A stretch of 64,000 nucleotides of DNA from Candidatus Leptovillus gracilis (GTDB lineage: Bacteria; Chloroflexota; Anaerolineae; Promineifilales; Promineifilaceae): NCBI GenBank assembly GCA_016716065.1, contig JADJXA010000005.1, positions 1-64,000 of the forward strand, given 5' to 3'. Both the position numbers and the translations under genes were made by a program. The number at the start of each line of letters is the position of its first letter. Position 1 is the stretch's first letter. Shown here one piece after another: positions 42,233 to 51,291 of this stretch. The notes beneath the pieces were generated by a model. The model saw only the letters and a list, made by a program, of their open reading frames with translations, was not told where the DNA came from and ran no database searches.

Positions 42233-44086
42233 TCACATCCGGCCAAACTGTCGCGCTAATTGGCCCACAGACAGGTAAATGAGGGTGGGACGGCCGTGTG
42301 GACAGGTGTGGGGGTTTTGGCACGCTTCTAACTGCCAGACCATCGCCTCCATTTCCGCCCTGGACAGGGTTTGGCCGGCCTTCACGGCCGCCGTCTTGCA
42401 CACGCGCAAGATGATTTTGCTCTCGATTTTGCCTTGCAGCGGCGCATCGCCCCGCTCCAAATCTTCCACCACGGCCGTCACCGCTTGCGCCGGGTCCATT
42501 TTGGCTAACAGGGCCGGGATGGCCCGCACCATGAAGGCATTGGGGCCAAACGGCTCAATCTGAAAACCAAGCCCGGCCATCACCTCCAGGTTGTCGGCCA
42601 ATAAGGTGGCTTGCGGTGGGGACAAGTAGACGGCCGTACCCGTCACCAACCCCTGCGATGCTACCTTGTTTTGCTCCCAGGCGGCCATAAACTGTTCGTA
42701 GAGAATGCGCTCATGGGCGGCGTGCTGATCAATCAGAAAGACGCCATCTGGCCCTTCGGTGATGATGTAGGCGGCGCCCACCTGCCCCACCACGCGCATG
42801 ATGGGCAGTTTATCGCCGGCCAGAGTGGCCTGGGCTGATGGTTCGGGCGGGGGAACGGCCGTTTCCCCTTCCACATCGGATCGCAGGGATGGGGGCGTCC
42901 AATCAAAAGCCATCTCCGCCTGTGGCCGGCCGGCAGGCGCGATTTCGTCGCGGTGGGTAAAGGCCTGGTCGTCCAGGTCGCCGGACCAGCCGGGTGAAGC
43001 GGCCGACCAGCCGGATACGGCCGTGCCGCCCGGCGGCGACCAGACCTCCAGGCCGCGTAGGGGCGTGGTGTCTATGAGAGTGCGGCGCACCGCCTTTTGC
43101 ACCGCGCCAAAGACGGCGCTGCTGTGGTGAAAGCGCACCTCGGTCTTGGTCGGATGCACGTTCACGTCCACTTCGGTGGGCGGCACGCTGATGAACAAGA
43201 TGCCCAACGGATAGCGCCCGGTAGGCAGCAGGGTGTGGTATGCCTGGATGACGGCATAAGTAAGGCTGGTGTCTTTGATCAGACGGCCGTTCAAAAACAG
43301 CGTAATCTGGTTGCGATTGGCCCAATGCAGGCTGGGCGGCCCCACATAGCCGGATACGCTGATGGGGATGCGGTGCGGGCTGCTGTCGGCGGCCGCCTCT
43401 TCAGGCGCGGGTTGAAGGATGGGCAGCAGTTGGCGGGCCGTTTCCGGGCCATAGACGGCCACCAGCACATCCAGCACACTGCCGCTGCCATTGGTTTGGA
43501 AGGTGATACGGCCGTTATGAGTCAGCCGAAAGCGCGTATCTGGGTAAGCCAGGGCGTAGCGGCTGACAAATTCGTCAATCAGCCGCTTTTCCGTGGTGAT
43601 GGATTTGAGAAATTTCAGGCGGGCGGGCAGGTTGTAAAAAAGATTCTCCACAGCGATGACCGTGCCCTGGGGCGCGCCGACCGTATCGCGGCCGGTCACA
43701 ATGGCCCCGGCCAACGTCAGGCGAGAGCCGGCCGCTTCGCCTTGCGCCCGCGAGACCACCGTCACCTGACTAACAGCGCTGATAGCCGCCAGCGCCTCGC
43801 CACGAAAGCCGAGGGTGTGAATAGCGTTCAGGTCTTCGGCCGATTGTAGTTTGGAAGTGGCGTGGCGCATGAAAGCGGTTTCGATCTCTTGGGCAGAGAT
43901 ACCCTCGCCATCGTCGGCCACCTGGATGCTCTGGCGGTCGCCTTCTTGTACACTGATGTTGATGGTGCGCGCCCCGGCGTCCAGGCTGTTTTCCACCAAT
44001 TCCTTGACGACAGAAGACGGCCGTTCCACCACTTCCCCCGCCGCAATCTGCGACGCCAACTGCTCTGACAAAACATGGATTTTCAT
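42233..44086 (-). CDS. mutL: DNA mismatch repair protein MutL
   Basis: 617 residues from the ATG at 44086 (MKIHVLSEQLASQIAAGEVV). GHKL ATPase motifs are ELVENSLDAGA, VADDGEGISAQEI and TLGFRGEALAAIS. The C-terminal dimerisation domain carries the metal-dependent nicking motif DQHAAHERILYE and the late CPHGRPT, so this is the endonuclease-active type found in bacteria without MutH. Residues about 345-430 are a variable proline-rich linker. mutS is not adjacent. It is divergent from the esterase at 44173. Confidence 0.96.
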   Translation of the reverse strand: MKIHVLSEQLASQIAAGEVVERPSSVVKELVENSLDAGARTINISVQEGDRQSIQVADDGEGISAQEIETAFMRHATSKLQSAEDLNAIHTLGFRGEALAAISAVSQVTVVSRAQGEAAGSRLTLAGAIVTGRDTVGAPQGTVIAVENLFYNLPARLKFLKSITTEKRLIDEFVSRYALAYPDTRFRLTHNGRITFQTNGSGSVLDVLVAVYGPETARQLLPILQPAPEEAAADSSPHRIPISVSGYVGPPSLHWANRNQITLFLNGRLIKDTSLTYAVIQAYHTLLPTGRYPLGILFISVPPTEVDVNVHPTKTEVRFHHSSAVFGAVQKAVRRTLIDTTPLRGLEVWSPPGGTAVSGWSAASPGWSGDLDDQAFTHRDEIAPAGRPQAEMAFDWTPPSLRSDVEGETAVPPPEPSAQATLAGDKLPIMRVVGQVGAAYIITEGPDGVFLIDQHAAHERILYEQFMAAWEQNKVASQGLVTGTAVYLSPPQATLLADNLEVMAGLGFQIEPFGPNAFMVRAIPALLAKMDPAQAVTAVVEDLERGDAPLQGKIESKIILRVCKTAAVKAGQTLSRAEMEAMVWQLEACQNPHTCPHGRPTLIYLSVGQLARQFGRM

Positions 44087-44172
44087 GCAAAGTATTGTAC
44101 CACGTCCCCCCGTCACCTTGTCACCCCGCCACCTTGTCACTATACTTTCACAAAAAACCTGGGAACAAAGTT

Positions 44173-45096
44173 ATGCCTTTTCAACCACCCTATGAAGTAC
44201 CTATTGAGCGACAAGCGTACACGTTTCATGCCCTGCCGCGTGAAGGCTGGGGCAGTATTGGCTGCCTGATGCTGCACGGCTTCATGGGCAGCCCGGCCAG
44301 TTCGCGGGACATGGGTGAATATCTGGCGCAAAACGGCGTCACTGTTCACTGCCCGCTTTTGCCCGGTCATGGCAACCTGCCTTACCAGATTCACAACCTT
44401 TCCCGGCAAGATTGGATTGACGAGGCTGAAGAAGGCTTAGAAACCATCAGCAAATATTGTGACCAGGTCTTTTTGATCGGGCATTCAATGGGCGCGGTGC
44501 TGTCGGCCCATCTGGCGCAAAAAACGAAGGACATCTGTGGCCTTATCTTACTGGCGCCGCTGTACGATGTACCCGATTGGCGCATCAAGATGGCCTCTTT
44601 CGGCCGTTATTTCATGCCCTGGTTTTACCCGTTGAAGAAAAAAGATGTGGATCGCGATATTTTTATAGGGCGCGTGTTGGATTTTAACCCCAACTTGGAC
44701 CCCACCGACCCGGCGTTGGCTGACTTTTTTGTCGAGGCTTCGCGGCTGCCTATGGATGGCATTGACGAAATGCGCAAGATGGCGAATCTGGGGCGCAAGC
44801 TGTGGCCGCGCATCTACCAGCCGGTGATTATCTTCCAGGGTGGCCACGATCCGGCGGTGAATTCGGGCAACACCGAAAAATTATTCCAAAAAATTGGCGC
44901 GGCCGACAAAGAAATGAAATTTTTCCCCCAGGTGGGGCACGAGCTGATGCGGCCGGTGGAGCCGATTCACCAGAGGGTGTGGCAGAAAATCCTGGAGTTT
45001 ATTGAGGACCATTCTGAGTTTGGGCAGAAAGCGCCGACGCCGCTCAATGCGCCTTCGCTGCTGGTGACAAAAAAAGAAGACGGCCGTATGCGGTAA
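44173..45096 (+). CDS. Alpha/beta hydrolase, carboxylesterase/monoacylglycerol lipase-like
   Basis: 307 residues from the ATG at 44173 (MPFQPPYEVPIERQAYTFHA); a longer frame to 44095 overlaps the mutL start region and is unlikely. The oxyanion segment is LMLHGFMGSPASSRDMGEYL, the nucleophile Ser is in IGHSMGAVLSA, the acid in QGGHDPAVNSG and the His in VGHELMRP. The pattern is that of Est30-type carboxylesterases. It is probably cytoplasmic, acting on short acyl esters. Short CACCTTGTCAC repeats sit between it and mutL. Confidence 0.88.
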   Translation: MPFQPPYEVPIERQAYTFHALPREGWGSIGCLMLHGFMGSPASSRDMGEYLAQNGVTVHCPLLPGHGNLPYQIHNLSRQDWIDEAEEGLETISKYCDQVFLIGHSMGAVLSAHLAQKTKDICGLILLAPLYDVPDWRIKMASFGRYFMPWFYPLKKKDVDRDIFIGRVLDFNPNLDPTDPALADFFVEASRLPMDGIDEMRKMANLGRKLWPRIYQPVIIFQGGHDPAVNSGNTEKLFQKIGAADKEMKFFPQVGHELMRPVEPIHQRVWQKILEFIEDHSEFGQKAPTPLNAPSLLVTKKEDGRMR

Positions 45097-45241
45097 ACGG
45101 CCGTTTCCTGCCAATCGTTCATCTTGTAGAGCAGTCGTATACCCGGTTTTGGGTCTGTTCCGCCCGGCGCTAAAGCCGCGGGGCGGGGTGGGCAATGCCA
45201 GATTAGCCGATGGAGCAAGTATGCGATTGCCCTGCCTCATC

Positions 45242-45270
45242 TTGCTGTGAAAAGGCATTACCACTATAAT
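45242..45270 (+). promoter_or_regulatory. Candidate promoter of the nucleoside ABC operon
   Basis: TATAAT at 45265-45270 lies 17 bp after a weak -35 (TTGCTG at 45242-45247), on the strand of the BmpA-type operon, giving a leader of about 125 bases before the ATG at 45404. Confidence 0.4.
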
Positions 45271-45330
45271 CAGAACTAAGTTGCAACTTTCACAATCTGT
45301 TAAGGATGATTGCGTGACCAGTGATGAAAC

Positions 45331-45347
45331 CGTTAACCATCTTAACG
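45331..45347. promoter_or_regulatory. CGTTAA-N5-TTAACG inverted repeat
   Basis: Symmetric six-base arms in the leader of the nucleoside transporter operon, about 57 bases before the start codon. It may be an operator. Confidence 0.35.
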
Positions 45348-45403
45348 ATTGGAAAGTTTGTTGTTTATGAAAGGTTGGAGAAACATTTCAAATAGGAGAA
45401 AAC

Positions 45404-46489
45404 ATGAAAAAAACGACCTTGCTTTTTATTGCCCTGTTCCTGGCCCTGGCGTTGGTAGCCTGTGGCGGTGGTGGCACAGAACCGGCCGCCGCCCCCACTG
45501 AGGCCGCCGCCCAAACGGCCCCGGAAACGCCGGCCGAAGCCGCCGCCGAAACAGACTGCGCCAGCGAAGCGCTCTTCTGCGTCGGGTTGGTGACAGACGT
45601 TGGCGAAATTGACGACAAATCGTTCAACCAGTCAGCCTGGGAAGGCGTCCAACGGGCTGCCAATGAATTAGGCGCAAAAGTGGAGTACATCGAAACCGGT
45701 GACGCCAAAGATTACGTCGCCAACATTGACCTCTTCGCCAAAAATGGCTACGACGTCATCGTCACCGTTGGTTTTGCCCTGGGCGAAGCAACGGCCGAAG
45801 CCGCCGCGCAATACCCCAATGTCAAGTTCATCGGCGTAGACCAATTCCAGGGTGAAGCGGTGGCCAACGTGGCCGGCCTCATCTTCCCCGAAGATAAAGC
45901 CGGGTTCCAGGCTGGCGCTCTGGCCGCCATGTTGAACCAGAGCGGCACGATTGCGGCCGTTCTGGGCACGGACCTGGTTCCGCCAGTTGTCGCCTTCAAA
46001 GAAGGTTACGAAGGTGGCGCGCGCTACATCAACCCAGACATCAATATCATCTCCACCTTCCACCCCGGTGGCCTGGACGTAGCCTTCACCGACCCTGAAT
46101 GGGGCGCTACCACGGCCAGACAAGCCGTTGACCAGGGCGCGGATGTCGTCTTTGGCGCCGGTGGCAAGACCGGCAACGGCGCGCTCATTGAAGTCGCCGG
46201 TGTTCAAGGCGCTTTCTGCATTGGCGTAGACAGCGACCAGTGGGAAACCGTTCCCGAAGCGCACGCTTGCCTGGTCTCCAGCGCCATGAAGCTGATCACC
46301 CCCGGCGTTTTTGATCTGATCAAACTGGCGCAAGATGGCGCTTTCCCAGGCGGCAATTTTGTTGGCGATACGGGTCTGGCCCCCTTCCACGATTTTGACA
46401 GCCAGATTTCGCAAGAAATCAAAGACAAACTGGCGGAGATTGAAGCCGGTCTGGGCGACGGTTCTATTTCTACCGGCTATGCGCCTTAA
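45404..46489 (+). CDS. bmpA: BMP-family nucleoside-binding lipoprotein
   Basis: 361 residues. The signal peptide ends in a lipobox, LALVACGG, followed by an Ala/Pro/Thr-rich tether and the BMP (PnrA-like) periplasmic-binding fold. Family motifs are LVTDVGEIDDKSFNQSAWEG, NGYDVIVTVGFALGEATAEA, VKFIGVDQF and GADVVFGAGGKTGNGALIE. PnrA-like proteins bind purine nucleosides. AGGAGA lies close before the ATG. It heads an operon whose next genes encode two permeases and an ATPase, although a terminator hairpin at 46524 probably lowers downstream expression relative to the binding protein. Confidence 0.95.
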   Translation: MKKTTLLFIALFLALALVACGGGGTEPAAAPTEAAAQTAPETPAEAAAETDCASEALFCVGLVTDVGEIDDKSFNQSAWEGVQRAANELGAKVEYIETGDAKDYVANIDLFAKNGYDVIVTVGFALGEATAEAAAQYPNVKFIGVDQFQGEAVANVAGLIFPEDKAGFQAGALAAMLNQSGTIAAVLGTDLVPPVVAFKEGYEGGARYINPDINIISTFHPGGLDVAFTDPEWGATTARQAVDQGADVVFGAGGKTGNGALIEVAGVQGAFCIGVDSDQWETVPEAHACLVSSAMKLITPGVFDLIKLAQDGAFPGGNFVGDTGLAPFHDFDSQISQEIKDKLAEIEAGLGDGSISTGYAP

Positions 46490-46523
46490 ATCCGGAGATT
46501 AATCCGGCATAGGTATGATTATT

Positions 46524-46563
46524 AAAAAGTGCGGTGTGCCTTCTGGTACGCCGCACTTTTTTT
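46524..46563 (+). terminator. Terminator/attenuator after bmpA
   Basis: AAAAAGTGCGG and CCGCACTTTTT pair around GTGTGCCTTCTGGTACG (itself paired) and run into TTTTTTT. It gives differential expression between the binding protein and the permeases. Confidence 0.85.
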
Positions 46564-46615
46564 AAGTGGGAAGGCAAACCGGACGCCTATTAAGGACCAA
46601 AAGGAGGCACAGACT

Positions 46616-47719
46616 ATGGCGACAGAACAAACAAGCGATTCGTCTGGCGGGGTGGTAGGCAGGTTGCAGCGTCTATGGCGGGCGGCGAGTGTGCCGCTTT
46701 TTTCGGTATTTTTGGCCGCGTTGATTGGCGCCATTCTCCTCTGGTTATCCGGCTCTAACCCCCTCACGGCGTATACAGCCTTGCTACAGGGGGCTTTGGG
46801 CAGCGCATCTGGCCTTACCCGCACATTGGAAAAAGCGACGCCGCTGGTCTTTTCCGGTTTGGCTGTCGCTTTTGCGTTTAAGGCGGGTTTGTTCAACATC
46901 GGTGGACAGGGGCAGTTGTTGATCGGCGGCATTGTAGCGGGATATTTGGGCTTTGCCATCGAAGGCTTGCCATTTATCATCCACATGCCGTTGGCCTTGT
47001 TGGGTGGCGCTCTGGCCGGCGCGCTCTGGGCGGCTGTTGCCGGCGCGTTGAAGGCATACACCGGCGCGCATGAGGTGATCACCACCATCATGCTGAATTA
47101 TGTCGCCATCAACCTGACCGATTTTCTGGCGAATGGTCCATGGAAAGCGGAGGGGATTATTGCGCGAACGCCGAGAGTATTGGAAACGGCCGTTATTCCC
47201 AAATGGGGTTTTGTGCCGGTCGGTTTTCTGATCGCTGTGTTGATGGCTGTTTTGACCCATTATTTGCTGTTCAAAACAACCTGGGGGTACGCCATCCGCA
47301 CCACCGGTCTGAACGCCGACGCCGCCAAATACGCGGGCATTAAAGTAGGGCGGATCATTGTCTTGACCATGTCGTTTAGTGGGCTTCTAGCTGGCATGGG
47401 CGGTTCGGTGGAGACGTTGGGGGTGATCGGGCGTTATCAACCTGGCTTTAATGTAGGGTTGGGGTTTGATGGCATTACCATCGCCCTGCTGGCAAAAACC
47501 AACCCGCTGGGGGTAATTCCGGCGGCGCTGCTGCTGGGCATGATGGACGCCGGCGGCAGCCAGATGCAGTTCGACGCCGGGGTACGCTTCCAAATTATTG
47601 ACGTGATCAAGGCATTGATCCTGTTCTTTGTTTCCGCCGACGTGATTGTGCGCAAGATTTTGGGAGCACGGGCGGTAGATGAAGACAAGGTGACACTGAG
47701 CACGGGATGGGGTGGTTAA
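46616..47719 (+). CDS. Nucleoside ABC transporter permease (NupP-like)
   Basis: 367 residues from the ATG at 46616, preceded by AAAGGAGG. About nine hydrophobic helices; signature stretches of the BPD_transp_2 family are VFSGLAVAFAFKAGLFNIGG, ITTIMLNYVAINLTDFLANG and LNADAAKYAGIKVGRIIVLT. This is the first of two dissimilar permeases that form the channel of a purine nucleoside importer with the BmpA lipoprotein and the ATPase at 48848. The next permease begins 11 bases downstream. Confidence 0.94.
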   Translation: MATEQTSDSSGGVVGRLQRLWRAASVPLFSVFLAALIGAILLWLSGSNPLTAYTALLQGALGSASGLTRTLEKATPLVFSGLAVAFAFKAGLFNIGGQGQLLIGGIVAGYLGFAIEGLPFIIHMPLALLGGALAGALWAAVAGALKAYTGAHEVITTIMLNYVAINLTDFLANGPWKAEGIIARTPRVLETAVIPKWGFVPVGFLIAVLMAVLTHYLLFKTTWGYAIRTTGLNADAAKYAGIKVGRIIVLTMSFSGLLAGMGGSVETLGVIGRYQPGFNVGLGFDGITIALLAKTNPLGVIPAALLLGMMDAGGSQMQFDAGVRFQIIDVIKALILFFVSADVIVRKILGARAVDEDKVTLSTGWGG

Positions 47720-47730
47720 GGAGGACGAAG

Positions 47731-48750
47731 ATGACGACGACAACGATAACCAAATTAAACAATGGGTTGAAGTTAGACGCCGCCTTCTTTGGGCGCGTGG
47801 CGGTGGTGGCCGTGGCTGTGGCGGCGCTGGTGTATTATTTCTTACATCCACAACAGGCAGCGGCCGTTTATGCTTCCGCTTTGCGCCAATCTACACCGCT
47901 GGTCCTGGGGGCGTTGTGCGGCCTCATCGGCGAGCGCACCGGCATCATCAACATTGGCATTGAGGGGCAGATGCTCATGGCTGCTTTTATCGCCTTTCTG
48001 GTCAATGTCTACAGCGGCAACTTGTTGGTTGCCGCGGTGGCCGGCGTTCTGGCAGGCGCATTTTTAGGGCTGTTTCTGGCCTGGATGTCTATTACCCTGA
48101 AAATGGACCAGATCATCGGCGGGACGGTGATCAACATCCTGGCATTGGGTCTGACCAGCTTTTTCTACGTGGCTGGCCTGACCACCAAAGGCAAACTGCA
48201 ACCCATTCCGTTGGGACCACTGGCAGACATTCCCCTGATCGGCCCTATCTTTTTTAACAACGCACCGATCACCTATTTGACTATCATCCTGGTATTCTTC
48301 TTCCAGTTTGCGTTGTTCCGCACGGTGTGGGGACTGCGCACGCGCGCTGTTGGTGAACATCCCAGCGCCGCCGATACGGTGGGCATCCGGGTGAACAGGA
48401 TGCGTTACCTGAATACCACGCTGGCCGGCTGCCTGTCTGGGTTGGCCGGGGCCTACCTGACTCTGGAGGCGGTTGGCTCGTTTGAACGCGGGATGACCAA
48501 CGGCCGTGGCTTTGTGGCCCTGGCGGTGATGATTTTTGGCAAATGGACGCCGCTGGGTTCCTGGGGGGCGGCGCTGCTGTTTGGTTTCGCCACCGCTTTG
48601 CAGACGCAGTTCCAATTCCTGGGACTGGATTTCATCCCCCACCAGTTTGTCGGCATGTTCCCTTACGTGCTGACCATCGTGGTGCTGGCCGGCTTTGTCG
48701 GCCGCTCACGACCACCGGCGGCTGAGGGTAAAGTGTATGACCCTGAATAG
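47731..48750 (+). CDS. Nucleoside ABC transporter permease (NupQ-like)
   Basis: 339 residues from the ATG at 47731, preceded by AAGGAGG. The second BPD_transp_2 permease: QSTPLVLGALCGLIGERTGI, INIGIEGQMLMAAFIAF, KMDQIIGGTVINILALGLTS and HPSAADTVGIRVNRMRYLNT. It is shorter than its partner, as usual in this transporter class. It ends 97 bases before the ATPase gene, with a short-period repeat in between. Confidence 0.94.
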   Translation: MTTTTITKLNNGLKLDAAFFGRVAVVAVAVAALVYYFLHPQQAAAVYASALRQSTPLVLGALCGLIGERTGIINIGIEGQMLMAAFIAFLVNVYSGNLLVAAVAGVLAGAFLGLFLAWMSITLKMDQIIGGTVINILALGLTSFFYVAGLTTKGKLQPIPLGPLADIPLIGPIFFNNAPITYLTIILVFFFQFALFRTVWGLRTRAVGEHPSAADTVGIRVNRMRYLNTTLAGCLSGLAGAYLTLEAVGSFERGMTNGRGFVALAVMIFGKWTPLGSWGAALLFGFATALQTQFQFLGLDFIPHQFVGMFPYVLTIVVLAGFVGRSRPPAAEGKVYDPE

Positions 48751-48752
48751 GG

Positions 48753-48819
48753 GCAATGAGCCGTGAGCCGAACACGGAACACGGAACACGGAATACGGAT
48801 AACGGACGACAGACACCAG
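48753..48819. repeat. ACACGGAACACGG short-period repeat
   Basis: Six to seven drifting units (CCGAACACGGAACACGG, AATACGGATAACGG, ACGACAG) of about 8 bases lie between the second permease and the ATPase gene of one operon. Confidence 0.7.
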
Positions 48820-48847
48820 GCCTGATTGTTGAAAGATGAGGGTAACG

Positions 48848-50377
48848 ATGAGCAACGTAGATAAGTCAACTGTTGTTTTAGAAGCTAGAGGCATTACCAA
48901 ACGCTTTCCCGGCGTGTTGGCCAACGACAACGTGGATTTAATGCTGTACAAAGGGGAAGTGTTGGCGCTGTTAGGGGAAAATGGTGCGGGTAAAAGCACG
49001 CTGATGAACATGCTCTACGGGTTGTATCATCCCGATGAAGGCGAAATCTGGATAAAGGGCGAGAAAGTGACCCTGAAAAATCCGCGCGATGCCATTGATC
49101 GCGGCGTGGGCATGGTACACCAACATTTCCAACTCGTGCCGGTGATGACGGTGGCGGAAAATGTGATTCTTGGGTCTGAAATCACCAGTCGGGCAGGCAT
49201 TCTGGCCCGGCGCGCCGCCGAACAGCGGGTGAACGAACTATCGCAGCGATATGGACTGGAAGTAGACCCATCGGCTATGGTAGAAGATTTGCCCGTCGGC
49301 ACGCAGCAGCGGGTGGAAATCATTAAGGCATTGTACCGCAATGCCGATATTTTGATTTTGGACGAGCCAACGGCCGTACTGACCCCCCAGGAAGCCAACG
49401 AACTGTTCCGCATTATGCGCGACCTGACGGCGCAAGGGGTGTCTATCATCTTTATCACCCACAAGTTAAAAGAAGTGCTGGCTGTGGCCGACCACATTGG
49501 CGTCCTGCGCGGCGGGCGATTGGTGGGCATCGCTAAACCAACCGAATCCACCGAAGCCAGTCTGGCCGAAATGATGGTCGGCCGCAGCGTTATCCTGACG
49601 GTGGACAAAGAACCGGCCCAACCAACTGACGTGGTGCTACAGGTAGAAAATTTGCACGTGAAAGATGATCGCAGCCATATGGCAGTGAAAGGCGTGAACC
49701 TGGAGGTGCGCGCCGGGGAAATTGTGGGCATTGCCGGGGTGCAGGGCAATGGGCAGCGGGAATTGGTAGAGGCGCTGACCGGGCTGCGGAAGGTGGAAGA
49801 CGGCCGTATCACCATTGCCAACGTAGACAGCACCCATTACACCCCGCGGCAAAACACCGAACTAGGCGTGGCCCACATCCCTGAAGACCGCGAAAAACAT
49901 GGTCTGGTGATGGCTTATACGCTGGCCGACAACATGGTGCTAAACAATTATTACCTGGAACCGTATGCCAGAGGAATTATGATGGACAAAGAGGCCATTG
50001 TGCAACATGGCAAACAGCTTGTTGAGGAATTTGACGTGCGCCCGCCTAATGCCCTGACGACCGCTGGCAAATTATCTGGTGGTAACAAGCAGAAGGTGAT
50101 TGTGGCCCGCGAATTTTCCCGCCCGACCAAGCTGTTGATTGCCGCGCAGCCGACGCGCGGCATTGATGTGGGTTCCATCGAGTTTATCCACAATCAAATC
50201 GTGGCGCAGCGCGACCAGGGGGCGGCGGTATTGGTGGTTTCAGCGGAGTTGGACGAGGTATTGGGGTTGGCGGACCGGGTGGCGGTGATGTTTGACGGCC
50301 GTATTGTCAAAACGCTGCCTATAGAAGAAGCCACCCGCGAGCGCGTAGGGCTGTTGATGGCCGGGTCGGAGGTGTGA
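48848..50377 (+). CDS. Nucleoside ABC transporter ATP-binding protein (NupO-like)
   Basis: 509 residues from the ATG at 48848, preceded by GAGG. It has two ABC cassettes. The first has Walker A GENGAGKSTLMN, signature-region LPVGTQQRVEI and Walker B ILILDEPTAVLTP. The second has the degenerate Walker A GVQGNGQRELVEAL typical of RbsA/NupO-type ATPases, with signature LSGGNKQKVIVAREF and AAQPTRGIDVGSIEF. It energises the two permeases upstream. It is the last gene of the operon. Confidence 0.95.
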   Translation: MSNVDKSTVVLEARGITKRFPGVLANDNVDLMLYKGEVLALLGENGAGKSTLMNMLYGLYHPDEGEIWIKGEKVTLKNPRDAIDRGVGMVHQHFQLVPVMTVAENVILGSEITSRAGILARRAAEQRVNELSQRYGLEVDPSAMVEDLPVGTQQRVEIIKALYRNADILILDEPTAVLTPQEANELFRIMRDLTAQGVSIIFITHKLKEVLAVADHIGVLRGGRLVGIAKPTESTEASLAEMMVGRSVILTVDKEPAQPTDVVLQVENLHVKDDRSHMAVKGVNLEVRAGEIVGIAGVQGNGQRELVEALTGLRKVEDGRITIANVDSTHYTPRQNTELGVAHIPEDREKHGLVMAYTLADNMVLNNYYLEPYARGIMMDKEAIVQHGKQLVEEFDVRPPNALTTAGKLSGGNKQKVIVAREFSRPTKLLIAAQPTRGIDVGSIEFIHNQIVAQRDQGAAVLVVSAELDEVLGLADRVAVMFDGRIVKTLPIEEATRERVGLLMAGSEV

Positions 50378-50379
50378 CC

Positions 50380-50415
50380 CGTAAATCGTAGACCGTAGAC
50401 CTTAGACCGTAAATC
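50380..50415. repeat. CGTAGACCGTAGACC short-period repeat
   Basis: Units of 7-8 bases (GTAAATC, GTAGACC, TTAGACC, GTAAATC) between convergent genes, directly after the ATPase stop. Confidence 0.65.
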
Positions 50416-50431
50416 GTCAGCCGCAGGCGGT

Positions 50432-50989
50432 TCAACAACCTGTGTCACACATCACCAGGGCCATTGTCGCGGCGATGGCGTGGTTGATGACGGCGATACG
50501 GCCGTCTAACAAAGCGCGTTTAATGTGTTTCAGCGGCACCCACCTGACGCTCCCGTCTGGACTGATGTCACCCTCAGTTCGGTGGAGATCAGCGGCAAGC
50601 TGGGTCCGCTGGGCGCAAAAGAAGTGGCCTACCCCCAGGTGTTCTACCTCGTCGGCCACAAACGTGCCCAGGTAAAGCCATTGTTCAGCCGTGTAGCCGG
50701 TGCGCTGCAAGAGGGCGGTTTGTACGGCCGTTAACGGGTCTTCGTCAGGTCGCAGATAGCGGCCGATCATCTGCCAACTTCCCCAGGCATTGCCAGTATG
50801 AAAACTCTCTAAAACCATCGCTTCGCCGGACTCATTCACCACGAAAGCGTTTACATAATCACGAAATTCCAAGAGCGGCCAACGATTCTCTTCTGGCTCA
50901 TCCAGAGACAACTGCGAAATGACCGATTCTTGTGGCTGCGAAGCAAAGATGATTTCTGGTTGACGCAAATCCACAGTTTCTTCTTGCAT
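50432..50989 (-). CDS. Nudix-fold protein with degenerate catalytic box
   Basis: 185 residues. The pattern of a Nudix hydrolase is visible (FRDYVNAFVVNESGEAMVLE, WQMIGRYLRPDEDPLTAVQT, LLQRTGYTAEQWLYLGTF, and VADEVEHLGVGHFFCAQRTQ). The catalytic box GRYLRPDEDPLTAVQTALLQ lacks the RE--EE metal-binding residues, which are Q, T and QR here. It is therefore probably a non-hydrolytic ligand-binding or regulatory member. It stands between the convergent nucleoside transporter operon and divergent greA. A nucleotide-linked regulatory role would fit but is speculative. Confidence 0.65.
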   Translation of the reverse strand: MQEETVDLRQPEIIFASQPQESVISQLSLDEPEENRWPLLEFRDYVNAFVVNESGEAMVLESFHTGNAWGSWQMIGRYLRPDEDPLTAVQTALLQRTGYTAEQWLYLGTFVADEVEHLGVGHFFCAQRTQLAADLHRTEGDISPDGSVRWVPLKHIKRALLDGRIAVINHAIAATMALVMCDTGC

Positions 50990-51125
50990 GTCAGGTACCC
51001 TTTTCAGGAGATTGGCGGCTAAACCACGCGGATACGACTCTTCCTAAAAAAGGATCATACCGACGCGATATTACAAAGCGCCTTTCTACACCAGCAGCTT
51101 CGCACCGGTTCGTGAATCAGGGGAT

Positions 51126-51154
51126 TCGACAGAAATATAGGGGCAGGATATACT
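51126..51154 (+). promoter_or_regulatory. Sigma-70-type promoter of greA
   Basis: TCGACA (51126-51131) and TATACT (51149-51154) are 17 bp apart and point to greA, giving a leader of about 130 bases. Confidence 0.6.
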
Positions 51155-51196
51155 TATTTTATTCAGGTAGGTGATAGTAAGAAAGAATTGAACGAT

Positions 51197-51222
51197 AACC
51201 CCGTTTTTGCGGGGTTCTTTAA
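51197..51222 (+). terminator. Intrinsic terminator in the greA leader
   Basis: AACCCCG-TTTTTG-CGGGGTT forms a seven-pair stem followed by CTTTAATTTCTT. It lies between the promoter at 51126 and the greA start codon, so it can act as an attenuator or yield a short leader RNA. Confidence 0.7.
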
Positions 51223-51291
51223 TTTCTTGCGCCTAACCCAACTGTCATCCGTTTATTAGATTTCAGCCGAGTCTGGTGGAGAAATAGAAAG

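Noticed and set aside
43097..43849. 250-codon plus-strand frame opposite mutL
   Set aside because: Antisense shadow with no recognisable features.
44095..44172. N-terminal extension of the esterase to 44095
   Set aside because: It is encoded by CACCTTGTCAC repeats overlapping the mutL start and lacks a ribosome site; the ATG at 44173 fits the family length.
45271..45403. Purine riboswitch in the leader of the nucleoside transporter operon
   Set aside because: No conserved purine-aptamer loops could be found; only a short inverted repeat is visible.
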